DNA of 64,000 nt from Aldersonia kunmingensis (lineage in GTDB: Bacteria; Actinomycetota; Actinomycetes; Mycobacteriales; Mycobacteriaceae), in contig NZ_LRRB01000270.1 in NCBI RefSeq assembly GCF_001646865.1, positions 1-64,000 on the forward strand, given 5' to 3'. Both the position numbers and the translations under genes were made by a program. Shown one piece after another: positions 28,196 to 39,022 of this stretch; position 1 is the first letter of the stretch; each line of letters opens with the position of its first letter. The notes beneath the pieces are model-generated. The model was not told where the DNA came from. It saw nothing but the letters and a program-made list of their open reading frames with translations, and ran no database searches.

Positions 28196-29701
28196 GTGAC
28201 CGACCACGTGGATGTGCTGATCATCGGAGCCGGACTGTCCGGTATCGGCGCCGCGTGCCACATCCGGACAGCGTTCCCGAACCGCACGTTCATGCTGCTG
28301 GAAAGCCGCGGCGCGATGGGCGGCACGTGGGATCTGTTCCGCTATCCAGGCATCCGCTCGGACTCGGACATGTACACGCTCGGTTACCGGTTCCGGCCGT
28401 GGACCGGCGAGGAGGCCATCGCCGATGGCGCGTCGATTCTCGAGTACGTCCGCGACACCGCGCACGAGTACGACGTCGACGAGCACATCCGCTTCCATCA
28501 CCGTGCGGTCCGGATGGAATGGTCGAGTGCGAATTCGCAGTGGACGGTGACGGTGCATCGCACCGATACCGACGAGACGCTGCAGATCACCGCGAACTTC
28601 GTGATGGCGAGCACCGGTTACTACCGCTACGACGAGGGCTACACGCCCGACTTTCCGGGCATCGATTCCTTCGCCGGCGAGGTCGTGCACCCGCAGCATT
28701 GGCCTGCGGACCTGGACTACGCGGACAAGCGGGTGGTGATCATCGGCAGCGGCGCAACCGCGGTGACGCTCGCGCCGAATATGGCGGAGGAAGCGGAGCA
28801 TGTGACCGTGCTGCAGCGCTCGCCTTCCTACATCCTGTCGCTGCCCGGCAAGGATCCACTCGCGCAGCGACTGCGCGGCAAGGTTTCCGAGAAGGTCGCC
28901 TATCAGGTGATCCGCGCCAAGAACGTGCTCACCTCGACCGCGCTGTATCAACTGTGCCAGCGCTACCCGACGATGATGCGCGGGCGCATCCGGGCGCTCC
29001 AGCAGCGGTGGCTCCCGCCCGGGTACGACATCGATACGCACTTCAACCCGCGCTACAACCCGTGGGACCAGCGGCTGTGCCTGGCTCCGGGCGGCGACAT
29101 TTTCCGAGCGATCCGCAAGGGCACGGTGACGTTCGAGACCGACACCATCAACTCCTTCACCGAGTCGGGCATCACGCTCACGTCGGGTAAGGAACTCCAG
29201 GCCGATGTCGTCATCACCGCTACCGGCCTCAACCTGCTGGTCTTCGGTGGCATCACGATCTCGGTCGACGGCCGCGACGTTGACCTCAACCAGACGATGG
29301 CGTACCGCGCGATGATGCTGTCCGGCATCCCGAACTTCAGCTTCATCGTCGGATACACGAACGCCTCGTGGACGCTCAAGGCCGACCTGGTGTGCGAGTA
29401 CACCTGCCGCCTGCTGGCGCATATGGACGAGCAGGGTTTCAGCTGGGCCGCGCCACAACGCGACCCATCGGTCGAGGAAGTGCCCTTCATGGACTTCAGC
29501 GCCGGGTACGTGCTGCGCTCGATGGACGAGTTCCCGAAGCAGGGCACGCGCGCGCCGTGGAAGCTGCGGATGAACTACATGCGCGACATCCTGTCGCTGC
29601 GGCACGGCAAGATCGGGACCGCGATGGCGTTCGGCCGGACTGACGTGGTGCCGCTCTCCGCAGGGACCGGATCGCGGACACCACGTCGACAGACCGGGTA
29701 A
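28196..29701 (+). CDS. EthA-like Baeyer-Villiger flavin monooxygenase
   Basis: A 501-residue FAD/NADPH monooxygenase closely resembling M. tuberculosis EthA. The FAD motif is GAGLSGIGAACH (about 11-22). The Baeyer-Villiger fingerprint FAGEVVHPQHWP is intact (F-x-G-x3-H-x3-W-P, about 158-169), and the NADPH motif is GSGATAVT. The stretch GGTWDLFRYPGIRSDSDMYTLG is nearly EthA's. It converts ketones to esters or oxidises sulfur compounds. GTG 28196 has GGGAG upstream and is preferred to TTG 28175. The stop directly abuts the convergent glycosyltransferase stop. Confidence 0.9.
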   Translation: MTDHVDVLIIGAGLSGIGAACHIRTAFPNRTFMLLESRGAMGGTWDLFRYPGIRSDSDMYTLGYRFRPWTGEEAIADGASILEYVRDTAHEYDVDEHIRFHHRAVRMEWSSANSQWTVTVHRTDTDETLQITANFVMASTGYYRYDEGYTPDFPGIDSFAGEVVHPQHWPADLDYADKRVVIIGSGATAVTLAPNMAEEAEHVTVLQRSPSYILSLPGKDPLAQRLRGKVSEKVAYQVIRAKNVLTSTALYQLCQRYPTMMRGRIRALQQRWLPPGYDIDTHFNPRYNPWDQRLCLAPGGDIFRAIRKGTVTFETDTINSFTESGITLTSGKELQADVVITATGLNLLVFGGITISVDGRDVDLNQTMAYRAMMLSGIPNFSFIVGYTNASWTLKADLVCEYTCRLLAHMDEQGFSWAAPQRDPSVEEVPFMDFSAGYVLRSMDEFPKQGTRAPWKLRMNYMRDILSLRHGKIGTAMAFGRTDVVPLSAGTGSRTPRRQTG

Positions 29702-30967
29702 TTACGAGCCGACGACCTGTGGAAGGTCTTCGAGTTCGCCGATGAGCGCATCGCCCGCCGCGTCACGTCGGATGCTCGCGCCGAGGCGGCCGGCCGACGC
29801 CCGGTATGCATCGCCGGTCACGACTTTCTGCACAGCTGCGGCGATCTTCTTCGGTGCTGCCTTGCGCGCCAACATGACTCCCGCGCCGCGGGTGGTCACG
29901 CGAACGGCATTGTCAGCCTGATCGCGGCCATGCGGCAGGATCACCAGCGGCACACCGGCGGCGAGCGCGCGGACCACCGTGCCATGCCCGCCGTGGGTGA
30001 TAACCGCGGCGGCCTGGGTGAGAATCTGCGAATGTGGTGCTGCCGCAACGACAGTGACGTTGTCCGGTGCGGTGATGGTCGCCGGATCCAGCGCCGGTCC
30101 GGTGGTGACCACCGCACGGACCGGTAGCGTCGCGAGCCCGTCGACGATGCGCTGCAGTGTCGCGGCCTGGTCCTGGAAGGTCGAGGACAGCGAGACGAGA
30201 ACGAGCGGGTCATCGCCGTCCGGCGCCGACCAGGGTTCGGTCGCGGCCCACGCCGGATCATCGAGCACCGCACCGACGTAGCGCACGTTGGCGGGCGGTT
30301 CGGTGGTGAAGTCGAACTCGGGCGAGGTGAGCACGAGATGGCGTCGGGCACCGCGAATGTGGTCGAAGAAGGCGTCGACGGGGGCGAGACCGAGCGAGGT
30401 GCGCAACGCGTTGATCCCCTCGACGCCCTTGGCCCACTGCCTGCCGACGACGGCGTTGATAGTGGTGTCGCGCAGTCGGCCGAGTGGTCCGCGTGCCGGC
30501 TTCAACCCGAGGCCAATCGGCGGTTGGCCGGTCGCCGGCAGGAGGTAGATGTTGGGGAGCAGCACGTCGAACGGGAGCCCCGCGGCCTCGGCGGCGGCCA
30601 TCGCACCCATCGCGAACATCGAGCACACCACGAGGTCCGGTTCGATCTCGGCGATCGCGGTCGCAGTGTCCTGGGCGTATGCCGGTGCCGGACCAACGAA
30701 TTGGAGGTCGAGCAACAGGGCGAACATTTGCAGCGGATTTGTGCACTCCCAGTCGCGGTACGGGTCGTCCTCGGGGAGACGGCTCGCACGGTTGGTGGCG
30801 TGCGTCCATGGCCGGAAGGTCGCGCCCGTCGCGTCGACGTCGGCGCGCATCGAATCCTCGGCGAGCACCACAACCCGGTGCCCGCGTTCGTGGAGCAGGC
30901 GTGCGACGGCGAGTTCGGGTGGCACGGTGCCGCCGCCGTCGACCAGCGCAAAAAGGTATGTGTTCAT
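29702..30967 (-). CDS. UDP-glycosyltransferase (GT1/MGT family)
   Basis: A 421-residue GT-B glycosyltransferase of the macrolide/UGT type. The N-terminus YLFALVDGGGTVPPELAVARLLHERGHRVVVL is the acceptor domain. The C-terminal block ILTQAAAVITHGGHGTVVRALAAGVPLVILPHGRDQADNA (about 315-355) is the nucleotide-sugar site. It probably attaches sugar to a lipid or small hydrophobic compound. It starts one base after the TetR gene stop, so the two are transcribed together. Confidence 0.9.
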   Translation of the reverse strand: MNTYLFALVDGGGTVPPELAVARLLHERGHRVVVLAEDSMRADVDATGATFRPWTHATNRASRLPEDDPYRDWECTNPLQMFALLLDLQFVGPAPAYAQDTATAIAEIEPDLVVCSMFAMGAMAAAEAAGLPFDVLLPNIYLLPATGQPPIGLGLKPARGPLGRLRDTTINAVVGRQWAKGVEGINALRTSLGLAPVDAFFDHIRGARRHLVLTSPEFDFTTEPPANVRYVGAVLDDPAWAATEPWSAPDGDDPLVLVSLSSTFQDQAATLQRIVDGLATLPVRAVVTTGPALDPATITAPDNVTVVAAAPHSQILTQAAAVITHGGHGTVVRALAAGVPLVILPHGRDQADNAVRVTTRGAGVMLARKAAPKKIAAAVQKVVTGDAYRASAGRLGASIRRDAAGDALIGELEDLPQVVGS

Positions 30968-30968
30968 T

Positions 30969-31553
30969 TCACTGTCCTTTCAGAACGCCGGCCACCAGGT
31001 CGACGATTGTGGATTCGGTTTCGGAACGGCTTAGCTTCAGGTCGCGGCGCAACAGCTTCCAGACGTAAACGTCGGTCGCGGCATGCAGGGCGCCGATGGC
31101 GTGGCGGCGCGCGGTCGCCTCGGTGGGCAGTCGGTCACCGAACATGTCGACGATCCACTGCTGATGACCGACCCGAGCGCCGTCGAGCACCTGCGCGAGC
31201 TCGGGAATCCGGTCGGCGGAGGCAGCCCACCGGAAGTTGGCGTCGCCCATCCGCTCGTAGTCGGAGACCAGCGCATGTACCGCGGCCTCGATGTCACCGG
31301 GTTGGGCGTAACGCACCGAGGTGGTCTGTGCGCCGATCAATTCGGCGACGGCTAGCACCACGCCGAGCTTTGACTCGAAGTGGTTGAGCACCGTCTGGTG
31401 CGACACCCCGGCGGCGCGGGCGATGCCGGCGAGAGTGACTTCCTCGTAGGTGTTCTCGAGAAAAAGCTCGCTCGCGGTCTGCGTGATCCGCTCCCGGGTG
31501 GCGATCTTGCTGTCGGCCCGGGTGGTCTGCGTGTAGCTGCGTGTCGTTTTCAT
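30969..31553 (-). CDS. TetR family transcriptional regulator
   Basis: A 194-residue regulator. The N-terminal helix-turn-helix is RITQTASELFLENTYEEVTLAGIARAAGVSHQTVLNHFESKLGVV (about residues 22-67), and the C-terminal ligand domain is not similar to any I can name. ATG 31553 is preferred; an upstream TTG at 31568 falls inside the operator. It probably represses its own operon with the glycosyltransferase. I do not call it EthR: it lies beside a glycosyltransferase, not directly beside the EthA-like gene. Confidence 0.9.
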   Translation of the reverse strand: MKTTRSYTQTTRADSKIATRERITQTASELFLENTYEEVTLAGIARAAGVSHQTVLNHFESKLGVVLAVAELIGAQTTSVRYAQPGDIEAAVHALVSDYERMGDANFRWAASADRIPELAQVLDGARVGHQQWIVDMFGDRLPTEATARRHAIGALHAATDVYVWKLLRRDLKLSRSETESTIVDLVAGVLKGQ

Positions 31554-31591
31554 TTGACTGACACTCAAACACTAATTTGAGCACCAGTCAA
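31554..31591. promoter_or_regulatory. Long palindromic TetR operator
   Basis: Nested inverted repeats: outer arms TTGACTG (31554-31560) and CAGTCAA (31585-31591), inner arms CTCAAA (31564-31569) and TTTGAG (31576-31581). The two half-sites match at nearly every position over 38 bp. The site touches the regulator's start codon, so binding would block initiation of the tetR-glycosyltransferase operon. Binding is inferred from position and symmetry. Confidence 0.8.
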
Positions 31592-31644
31592 GCGAAATGT
31601 TTCGACGGCTGTTCCCCCATCACCAAACGTGGGTTGTCGATACG

Positions 31645-31859
31645 GTCACCGCGCACGTTTCAGGGCCAGCGCGCAGGCCTGGGCGTGCGCGATCACAGGA
31701 AACGGTGCGCGGCGAAGCACCCCCGCTGGAACTGCGCGGCGAAGCCCCAGCGAACGGCGCACTGCTGGACAGCGCCGATCCCCGGGCTCATCGCGCACAC
31801 TTTGCAGTCACCGCGCACGCCTGGGCGTGCGCGGTGGGGCCAAAAGGTGCGCGGCGAAG
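31645..31859. repeat. Imperfect direct repeats in the gap between TetR and Nudix genes
   Basis: The 284-base gene-free stretch 31592-31875 contains two copies of a modular unit: 31645-31717 and 31807-31859. Both share GTCACCGCGCACG, CCTGGGCGTGCGCG and TGCGCGGCGAAG in the same order; the first has about 20 extra bases between modules one and two. TGCGCGGCGAAG also occurs alone at 31733-31744. No convincing coding frame was seen. It resembles a dispersed REP-like element. Confidence 0.65.
31809..31836. terminator. Strong GC hairpin downstream of the Nudix gene
   Basis: Twelve-base perfect arms CACCGCGCACGC (31809-31820) and GCGTGCGCGGTG (31825-31836) around a CTGG loop, 40 bases after the stop of the minus-strand Nudix gene. 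No T run is present. It is likely to end transcription, or forms part of the local repeat element. Confidence 0.55.
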
Positions 31860-31875
31860 GCTCGCGCCGCGAGAC

Positions 31876-32565
31876 TCAGCTCGCGAACATCTCCTCGACG
31901 GAGAGGGTGAAGACGTCACCGACGAGCCCGGCGGCGCTGGCTCCGGCAGTAATCACGGCGGTGATCTGCGCAGACTCTGCATGCAGGGATTCGGATAGTT
32001 CGAGGGCAAGCAGCCAGGCAAATCCCTCGCCGGGCAGGGCGACAGTCCGGGGCAGCGCAGCCTCGAGCACCGCGACGTCCGCGATGCCGTCGAGCACAAC
32101 GCGCGCCGACGTGGTGCGCAGCGACGGCCAGGCCAGTTCGAAGCCCGGGTGCAACGGCAGCGTGTCGACGTCGTCCTCGGGCACCCAGCGCAGCTCGGCG
32201 CTTTCCATGTTCAGGCTCGTGGCCAGCGGCTCCGCCGTGTCGGCGATGACGGTGGTGTACGTCCAGCCGCCCTGCGCGCGAGCGGTGACGACCTCGGCAC
32301 GGACCCGGATCAGACTCTGATCGATCCCGGCTTCCTCCCACGCCTCGCGTACCGCGGCGTGCTCCGTGGTCTCGTGGCTGTCCCGGGCCCCGCCGGGCAA
32401 CGCCCAGGTGCCGCCTTGATGGCTCCACACCGCGCGATGCTGTAGCAAAACCCCAGGACGCCCGTCATCGAGCGGGGCACGCAGCAGTAGCCCCGCGGCA
32501 CCGTGCTTTCCCCAGTTCCGGGTGCCGTCCGGACTGAACCACCAGCCGTCGCCGTCTCCGCGCAT
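31876..32565 (-). CDS. mutT3: Nudix hydrolase, MutT3-like
   Basis: A 229-residue Nudix pyrophosphohydrolase. The Nudix box GGARDSHETTEHAAVREAWEEAGI (about residues 58-81) matches G-x5-E-x7-R-E-x2-E-E-x-G. It corresponds in position to Rv0413 beside the glnX operon. The family hydrolyses oxidised or modified nucleoside phosphates; the exact substrate here is unknown. The C-terminal 75 residues beyond the Nudix fold are typical of the MutT3 group. Confidence 0.9.
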   Translation of the reverse strand: MRGDGDGWWFSPDGTRNWGKHGAAGLLLRAPLDDGRPGVLLQHRAVWSHQGGTWALPGGARDSHETTEHAAVREAWEEAGIDQSLIRVRAEVVTARAQGGWTYTTVIADTAEPLATSLNMESAELRWVPEDDVDTLPLHPGFELAWPSLRTTSARVVLDGIADVAVLEAALPRTVALPGEGFAWLLALELSESLHAESAQITAVITAGASAAGLVGDVFTLSVEEMFAS

Positions 32566-32719
32566 GGTGTCGATCCACCTGTTCGTCGTTGCGCCGTTTC
32601 ACATCGGCGTCACTTATCGCCTCCGACGCACTGTATTCGCTGTCCGCGCGTACGAGAATGGTTAGTGTCGGGGACGATGCGGCTTGCCGCACGGCGAGCC
32701 CTGTCCGTCGGAGGTGAAC

Positions 32720-34072
32720 TTGGCTGCGCCTGCGGAGGCACGTCCAATAGGCCCGACCCTGGACAACCTCACGCCCCGGGCGGCCGCGGCGCTGGTTCGT
32801 CAGCACCTCGATCCGGCCGATACCAGGGAGTTTCTCCGATCTTCACCGGCAAAACTGGCCGGTGTCGGGATCATCGCGATGGTCCTGTGCGTCATCGCCG
32901 GGGTGGTGACAGCGTTGACCGCGGCGGAGCGCAGCGCCGGGCTCGACGAGATGCTCACCGAGACCGAGCCCTTCTCGGTTTCCGCGCAGCAGCTCTACAG
33001 CGCGCTGTCTGTTGCCGATGCCGCTGCAAGCACCGCCTTCATCTCGGGCGGCATCGAACCACCGGCGGTGCGCGCGGCGTATCTGCAGGCGCTCGGGTCC
33101 GCGGCCGCGTCGACCACTGGCAGCGCAGCCGGAGATGAGCCGCCCGGCAGTCCGGCGCGCGTCGAGCTCTCCTCGATCGCGGCGCAGCTCCCCACCTACG
33201 CCGGACTGGTGGAGACCGCGCGCGCCGACAACCGGATCGGGCTACCCGTCGGCGCGTCCTATCTCGGCGAGGCATCGCACCTGATGCAGGCCACGGTGCT
33301 GCCGCTGGCCGAGCAGCTGTACGAGCAACGGTCCGAAGCGGTCGAGGAAACGCTGAACCGGTTCGATCAGCCTCCGTGGCTGGCCCTGACCCTGCTCGCG
33401 CTGTCGCTGATCACGCTCGCCTTCGCGCAGTTCTATCTGCTCCGGCGATGGCGGCGGGTGTTCAATCCGGGGCTCGTGGTGGCCTCGCTCGCCATGCTGA
33501 TCATGGTGCTGTGGGTAGGACTGGCAACGTCGCTCGCGGCCGCGGACACCCACGAAGCGCTCGACGACGGCGCCATCCCGACCGACATGCTCACAAGCGC
33601 ACGCATCTACGCCCAGCAAGCTCGGTCGGCTGAGACACTGAAACTCTCCCGCCGCGATACCAGCGGCCAATACGACCAGGCCTTCGACCAGAAGATCGAC
33701 GCGCTGCGCGGGGTCCTCGCCAACTACCCGTCGGATGCCAGCGGAAGCGGGATTCTCTCCGATGCGCGGCAGCAGATCGATGCGTGGGTGGCCGCGCACA
33801 ACCGGATGAATGACGCCTTCGCCCGCACCGATTACTCGACTGCCGTCGCGATCGCCGTCGGCCCCGGAGACGACGACTCGATGGCCCATTTCGAGGCGCT
33901 CGACGACGATCTCGAACAGGGCATCGCGGAGACGCGCGACGAACTGCGTGCGGATACCTCCCGCGCCGCGCGCGCGCTCCAGGGTGTCGTGCCAGGTGCG
34001 TTCGGGCTCGCCGCGATCGCCGTGCTATGTGTCGTAGTCGGAATGATCCCTCGACTGAGGGAATACCGATGA
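32720..34072 (+). CDS. glnX: GlnX-like membrane sensor protein
   Basis: First gene of the glnX-glnH-pknG operon, 450 residues, matching Rv0412c. Helices lie at about residues 45-68, 215-237, 243-268 and 420-445, with two extracytoplasmic helical domains between them. In mycobacteria GlnX relays the amino-acid signal from lipoprotein GlnH across the membrane to PknG. The TTG at 32720 lies five bases after GGAGG and is my preferred start; the open frame goes to 32684. The stop overlaps the first of three glnH start codons. Confidence 0.85.
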   Translation: MAAPAEARPIGPTLDNLTPRAAAALVRQHLDPADTREFLRSSPAKLAGVGIIAMVLCVIAGVVTALTAAERSAGLDEMLTETEPFSVSAQQLYSALSVADAAASTAFISGGIEPPAVRAAYLQALGSAAASTTGSAAGDEPPGSPARVELSSIAAQLPTYAGLVETARADNRIGLPVGASYLGEASHLMQATVLPLAEQLYEQRSEAVEETLNRFDQPPWLALTLLALSLITLAFAQFYLLRRWRRVFNPGLVVASLAMLIMVLWVGLATSLAAADTHEALDDGAIPTDMLTSARIYAQQARSAETLKLSRRDTSGQYDQAFDQKIDALRGVLANYPSDASGSGILSDARQQIDAWVAAHNRMNDAFARTDYSTAVAIAVGPGDDDSMAHFEALDDDLEQGIAETRDELRADTSRAARALQGVVPGAFGLAAIAVLCVVVGMIPRLREYR

Positions 34073-34116
34073 CCCATCGGCTGGGAATACCGATGACCCA
34101 TCGGCTGGGAGTACCG
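34069..34116 (+). repeat. Two tandem 24-bp repeats triplicating the glnH start region
   Basis: Units 34069-34092 and 34093-34116 are near identical (ATGACCCATCGG, then CTGGGAATACCG or CTGGGAGTACCG). They give three ATGs at 34069, 34093 and 34117, each preceded by GGGAATACCG or GGGAGTACCG. Since 24 is a multiple of three, all are in frame and would add eight residues per copy (MTHRLGIP or MTHRLGVP) before the signal peptide. Confidence 0.9.
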
Positions 34117-35094
34117 ATGAACCGCCGGGGATTCGCGGCGGGGACGCTGATTGTGCTCGCACTGCTGGTGGGCTGCGGCAACTACGAACCACCGCCGGTT
34201 CCCGGCACTGATTCGACGTCGTTCGGTCCACCCCTGCCGCCGGATGCAACCGCGATTCCTGCGGGGGTACCAACCACCGATGCCGCGGGGCCCAATTGCG
34301 ATGACCCGACAGCGAGCCTGCGCCCGGTACCCAACCCTGAGGATCGCGTGGGACCGACGATCGATGCGATCCGTGCGCGCGGACGGCTGCTGGTCGGCTT
34401 GGACACCGGCAGCAACCTGTTCAGCTTCCGTGACCCGCAGACCGGCACGATCCAGGGTTTCGACGTCGATATTGCGCGGGAGATCGCGCGCGACCTGCTC
34501 GGCGACCCGAACCTGATCGAGTTCCGGATGCTCGGCTCCGCGGAACGCGAGAAAGCCTTGCAGGACAACACGGTTGACATCGTGGCGAAGACAATGACGA
34601 TCACGTGCGCCCGCCGCCAGAAGATCGATTTCTCCAGCGTCTACTTCGAAGCCAGCCAACGGATTCTGGCCCTCGACGACTCTGGCATCGCCGGGATCGC
34701 AGACCTCGCGGGGCGCCGGGTGTGCGTCGTCAACGGCACCACATCGATGCAACACATCCAGCAGATCCAGCCTGCGGCCGACCTGCTCACCGTCACGAAC
34801 TGGGCGGATTGCCTGCTCGCACTGCAGCAGGGACAGGTCGACGCAATCAGCACCGACGATTCGATCCTGGCCGGGCTCGCGGTACAGGACCCGTACACGC
34901 GCGTGGTCGGCGATCCCATCAGCGCCGAGCCTTACGGGATTGGAATTGCCCAGAACAAAACCGATCTGGTCCGCTCCGTCAACGCCACATTGGATCGCAT
35001 CCGGGCCGACGGGACCTGGATTTCGCTCTACGATCGGTGGTTGACGGTCCTCGGGCCTTCGCCCGGACCGCCCGCGCCGACCTATCAGGATTGA
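34117..35094 (+). CDS. glnH: GlnH-like amino-acid-binding lipoprotein
   Basis: Extracytoplasmic solute-binding protein of SBP family 3. In mycobacteria it senses aspartate/glutamate-type amino acids for PknG signalling. From ATG 34117 the signal peptide runs MNRRGFAAGTLIVLALLVGC with a lipobox Cys at residue 20. The mature domain begins after a Pro-rich linker, with GRLLVGLDTGSNLFSFRDPQTGTIQGFDVDIAREIA and the TMTITCARRQKIDFSSVYFEA block. Two upstream in-frame ATGs (34069, 34093) lie in a tandem repeat; the third has the best spaced GGGAG. No transporter permease is present, consistent with sensing rather than uptake. Confidence 0.9.
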   Translation: MNRRGFAAGTLIVLALLVGCGNYEPPPVPGTDSTSFGPPLPPDATAIPAGVPTTDAAGPNCDDPTASLRPVPNPEDRVGPTIDAIRARGRLLVGLDTGSNLFSFRDPQTGTIQGFDVDIAREIARDLLGDPNLIEFRMLGSAEREKALQDNTVDIVAKTMTITCARRQKIDFSSVYFEASQRILALDDSGIAGIADLAGRRVCVVNGTTSMQHIQQIQPAADLLTVTNWADCLLALQQGQVDAISTDDSILAGLAVQDPYTRVVGDPISAEPYGIGIAQNKTDLVRSVNATLDRIRADGTWISLYDRWLTVLGPSPGPPAPTYQD

Positions 35095-37392
<2,298 letters not shown>

Positions 37393-37625
37393 CCTTTCGC
37401 AGGGCAAGCACCGACCCGCCGTCAAGAAATCGAGTCCGGGCGTAGGCCGGTTACCCCATCCACACCTGCCCGTCTGCTTCGTCCGGCTGACGCATGCAGC
37501 ACCCGAGACCTCAGAGTATTGCCAAATTTCGCACAGACTCCCGAGTGGAAAGCGGTGCCAGACTACGCATCGCCGGTGATCAAGTACAGCACCGACGCCA
37601 CGAATAGCGAAAGAAGGGGCTACTC

Positions 37626-37724
37626 ATGAATCCGCTCATTCACGACGTCAGGTTCCATCATCATCATCATCACCACCACCACCCGCTTCTCGCCCTCCTA
37701 GCACTCCTGGCCTTCGGGTCGTAA
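37626..37724 (+). CDS. Histidine-rich micro-protein (His9 plus hydrophobic tail)
   Basis: A 32-codon ORF with a strong ribosome site (AAGGGG, six bases before the ATG). It encodes MNPLIHDVRF, then nine consecutive histidines (five CAT, four CAC), then the hydrophobic tail PLLALLALLAFGS, ending TAATAA. The His run is coded by two codons in blocks, so it looks like a slippage-expanded tract. I know no family for it. The layout suggests a tiny membrane-anchored metal-binding peptide, which is inference. It fills the 421-base gap between pknG and ackA; the rest of that gap, apart from a terminator, shows nothing recognisable. Confidence 0.65.
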   Translation: MNPLIHDVRFHHHHHHHHHPLLALLALLAFGS

Positions 37725-37763
37725 TAATCCACACCAGCTCAACTGACGAGAGCACTTGATTCC

Positions 37764-37795
37764 TCTGCCCGGGTCGCTGCTGCGGCCCGGGCAGA
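37764..37795. terminator. Bidirectional hairpin terminator between the His9 gene and ackA
   Basis: Ten-base perfect arms TCTGCCCGGG (37764-37773) and CCCGGGCAGA (37786-37795) with a 12-base loop. It lies between convergent units: 39 bases after the micro-gene stop and 18 bases after the end of the minus-strand ackA gene. No poly-T tract follows. Confidence 0.75.
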
Positions 37796-37813
37796 CGCAT
37801 CTGCGCGCCGACG

Positions 37814-39022
37814 CTATGACGGCCCCGGATTTCTGACTAGGCGCAGCGCGGCGCGCGCGATGGCGAGTTCCTCGTTGGTCGGGACAACAAATACGATAAC
37901 CGGGCTGGCGACGGGCGAAATAACTCTGGCTACTTTGCTTTTCGCATTGTTCCGAGCCTCGTCAACGCTGATGCCATAGCCTTCCAGACCGGCCAGGGCT
38001 GCGGCGCGCACAACCGCATCGTTCTCGCCGACTCCGGCCGTGAAGGTGATCGTGTCCACCCTGCCGAGTTCCACCATGTACGCACCGATATAGCGGCGCA
38101 GTCGGTGGATGTAGACGTCGAACGCGAGTTTGGCGGCAACGTCGCCGAGCTCGACCAGTTCGCCGAGTTCCCGGAAGTCGTTGACCCCGCTCAGTCCTTT
38201 GATACCTGAGTTGCGGTTCAGGAGGTCGTCGACAGAGTCGGTGTCCATACTGGCGACCCGCTGGAGGTAGCCGAATATCGCTGGGTCGATATCGCCGGAC
38301 CGGGTACCCATCACCAGGCCTTCGAGCGGCGTCAGCCCCATCGTCGTGTCGACAGCGCGCCCACCACGGATTGCCGACGCGGATGCGCCGTTGCCGAGGT
38401 GCAGCACGATCTGGTTGAGCTCGGCTGGATCCTTGCCGAGGATCTCCGCTACGCGGCCGGACACGAACTCGTGCGACGTCCCGTGGAACCCATAGCGCCG
38501 GATGCCATGCTCGCGCGCGACTTTCGCGTCGATCGCGTAGGTGCGTGCGGCCGCTGGCAGGCCGTTGAAGAATGCGGTGTCGAATACCGCCACCTGCGGC
38601 ACGTCCGGCAGGAGTTCCCGCGCACTCTCGATTCCAGCGGCATTCGCAGGCATGTGCAGCGGCGCAAGCTCACGGAGGCGGTGGATTTCGGCGAGCACGT
38701 CGTCATCGATCAGCGTCGGGGCATTGAACTCCTCGCCGCCGTGTACCACGCGATGCCCGACGGCCCCGACACCTGCGGAAGCGAGGTCCTGCCCTGTCTC
38801 GGCGAACAGGTCGAATACCTGACGCAGGCCCTCGGTGTGGTCGGCGATCCTGCCCCGGCGCTCGACAGTGCGCTCGCCGACCTTGTGGCGGATGTGCCCC
38901 TCGGGTTCTCCGATTCGCTCCACCAGTCCGCTGGCAACCGCATCGCCACCGACAGGATCCACGAGCTGATATTTGATCGAGGACGACCCCGAGTTGATGA
39001 CCAGGACCAGCGTCGCGGTCAT
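37814..39022 (-). CDS. ackA: Acetate kinase
   Basis: Interconverts acetate + ATP and acetyl phosphate, with pta linking to acetyl-CoA. It has 402 residues of the ASKHA fold: [16 protein letters not shown] (about 6-21), [23 protein letters not shown] (about 142-154), [51 protein letters not shown] and [10 protein letters not shown]. The ATG at 39022 overlaps the pta stop (ATGA). The order pta-ackA downstream of fgd1 matches mycobacteria. Confidence 0.96.
   Translation of the reverse strand: MTATLVLVINSGSSSIKYQLVDPVGGDAVASGLVERIGEPEGHIRHKVGERTVERRGRIADHTEGLRQVFDLFAETGQDLASAGVGAVGHRVVHGGEEFNAPTLIDDDVLAEIHRLRELAPLHMPANAAGIESARELLPDVPQVAVFDTAFFNGLPAAARTYAIDAKVAREHGIRRYGFHGTSHEFVSGRVAEILGKDPAELNQIVLHLGNGASASAIRGGRAVDTTMGLTPLEGLVMGTRSGDIDPAIFGYLQRVASMDTDSVDDLLNRNSGIKGLSGVNDFRELGELVELGDVAAKLAFDVYIHRLRRYIGAYMVELGRVDTITFTAGVGENDAVVRAAALAGLEGYGISVDEARNNAKSKVARVISPVASPVIVFVVPTNEELAIARAALRLVRNPGPS

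Noticed and set aside
28139-29605. A 488-codon minus-strand frame opposite the Baeyer-Villiger monooxygenase
   Set aside because: Shadow of a well-supported gene; Arg/His/Val-rich translation without domain features.
30969-31553. Naming the TetR gene ethR because an EthA-like gene is near
   Set aside because: It is co-transcribed with a glycosyltransferase, not adjacent to the monooxygenase, and its ligand domain gives no recognisable EthR features.
37653-37685. His run as a cloning-vector tag or contamination
   Set aside because: It uses mixed CAT/CAC codons inside sequence continuous with native pknG and ackA flanks, with its own ribosome site and a hydrophobic tail not found in vectors.
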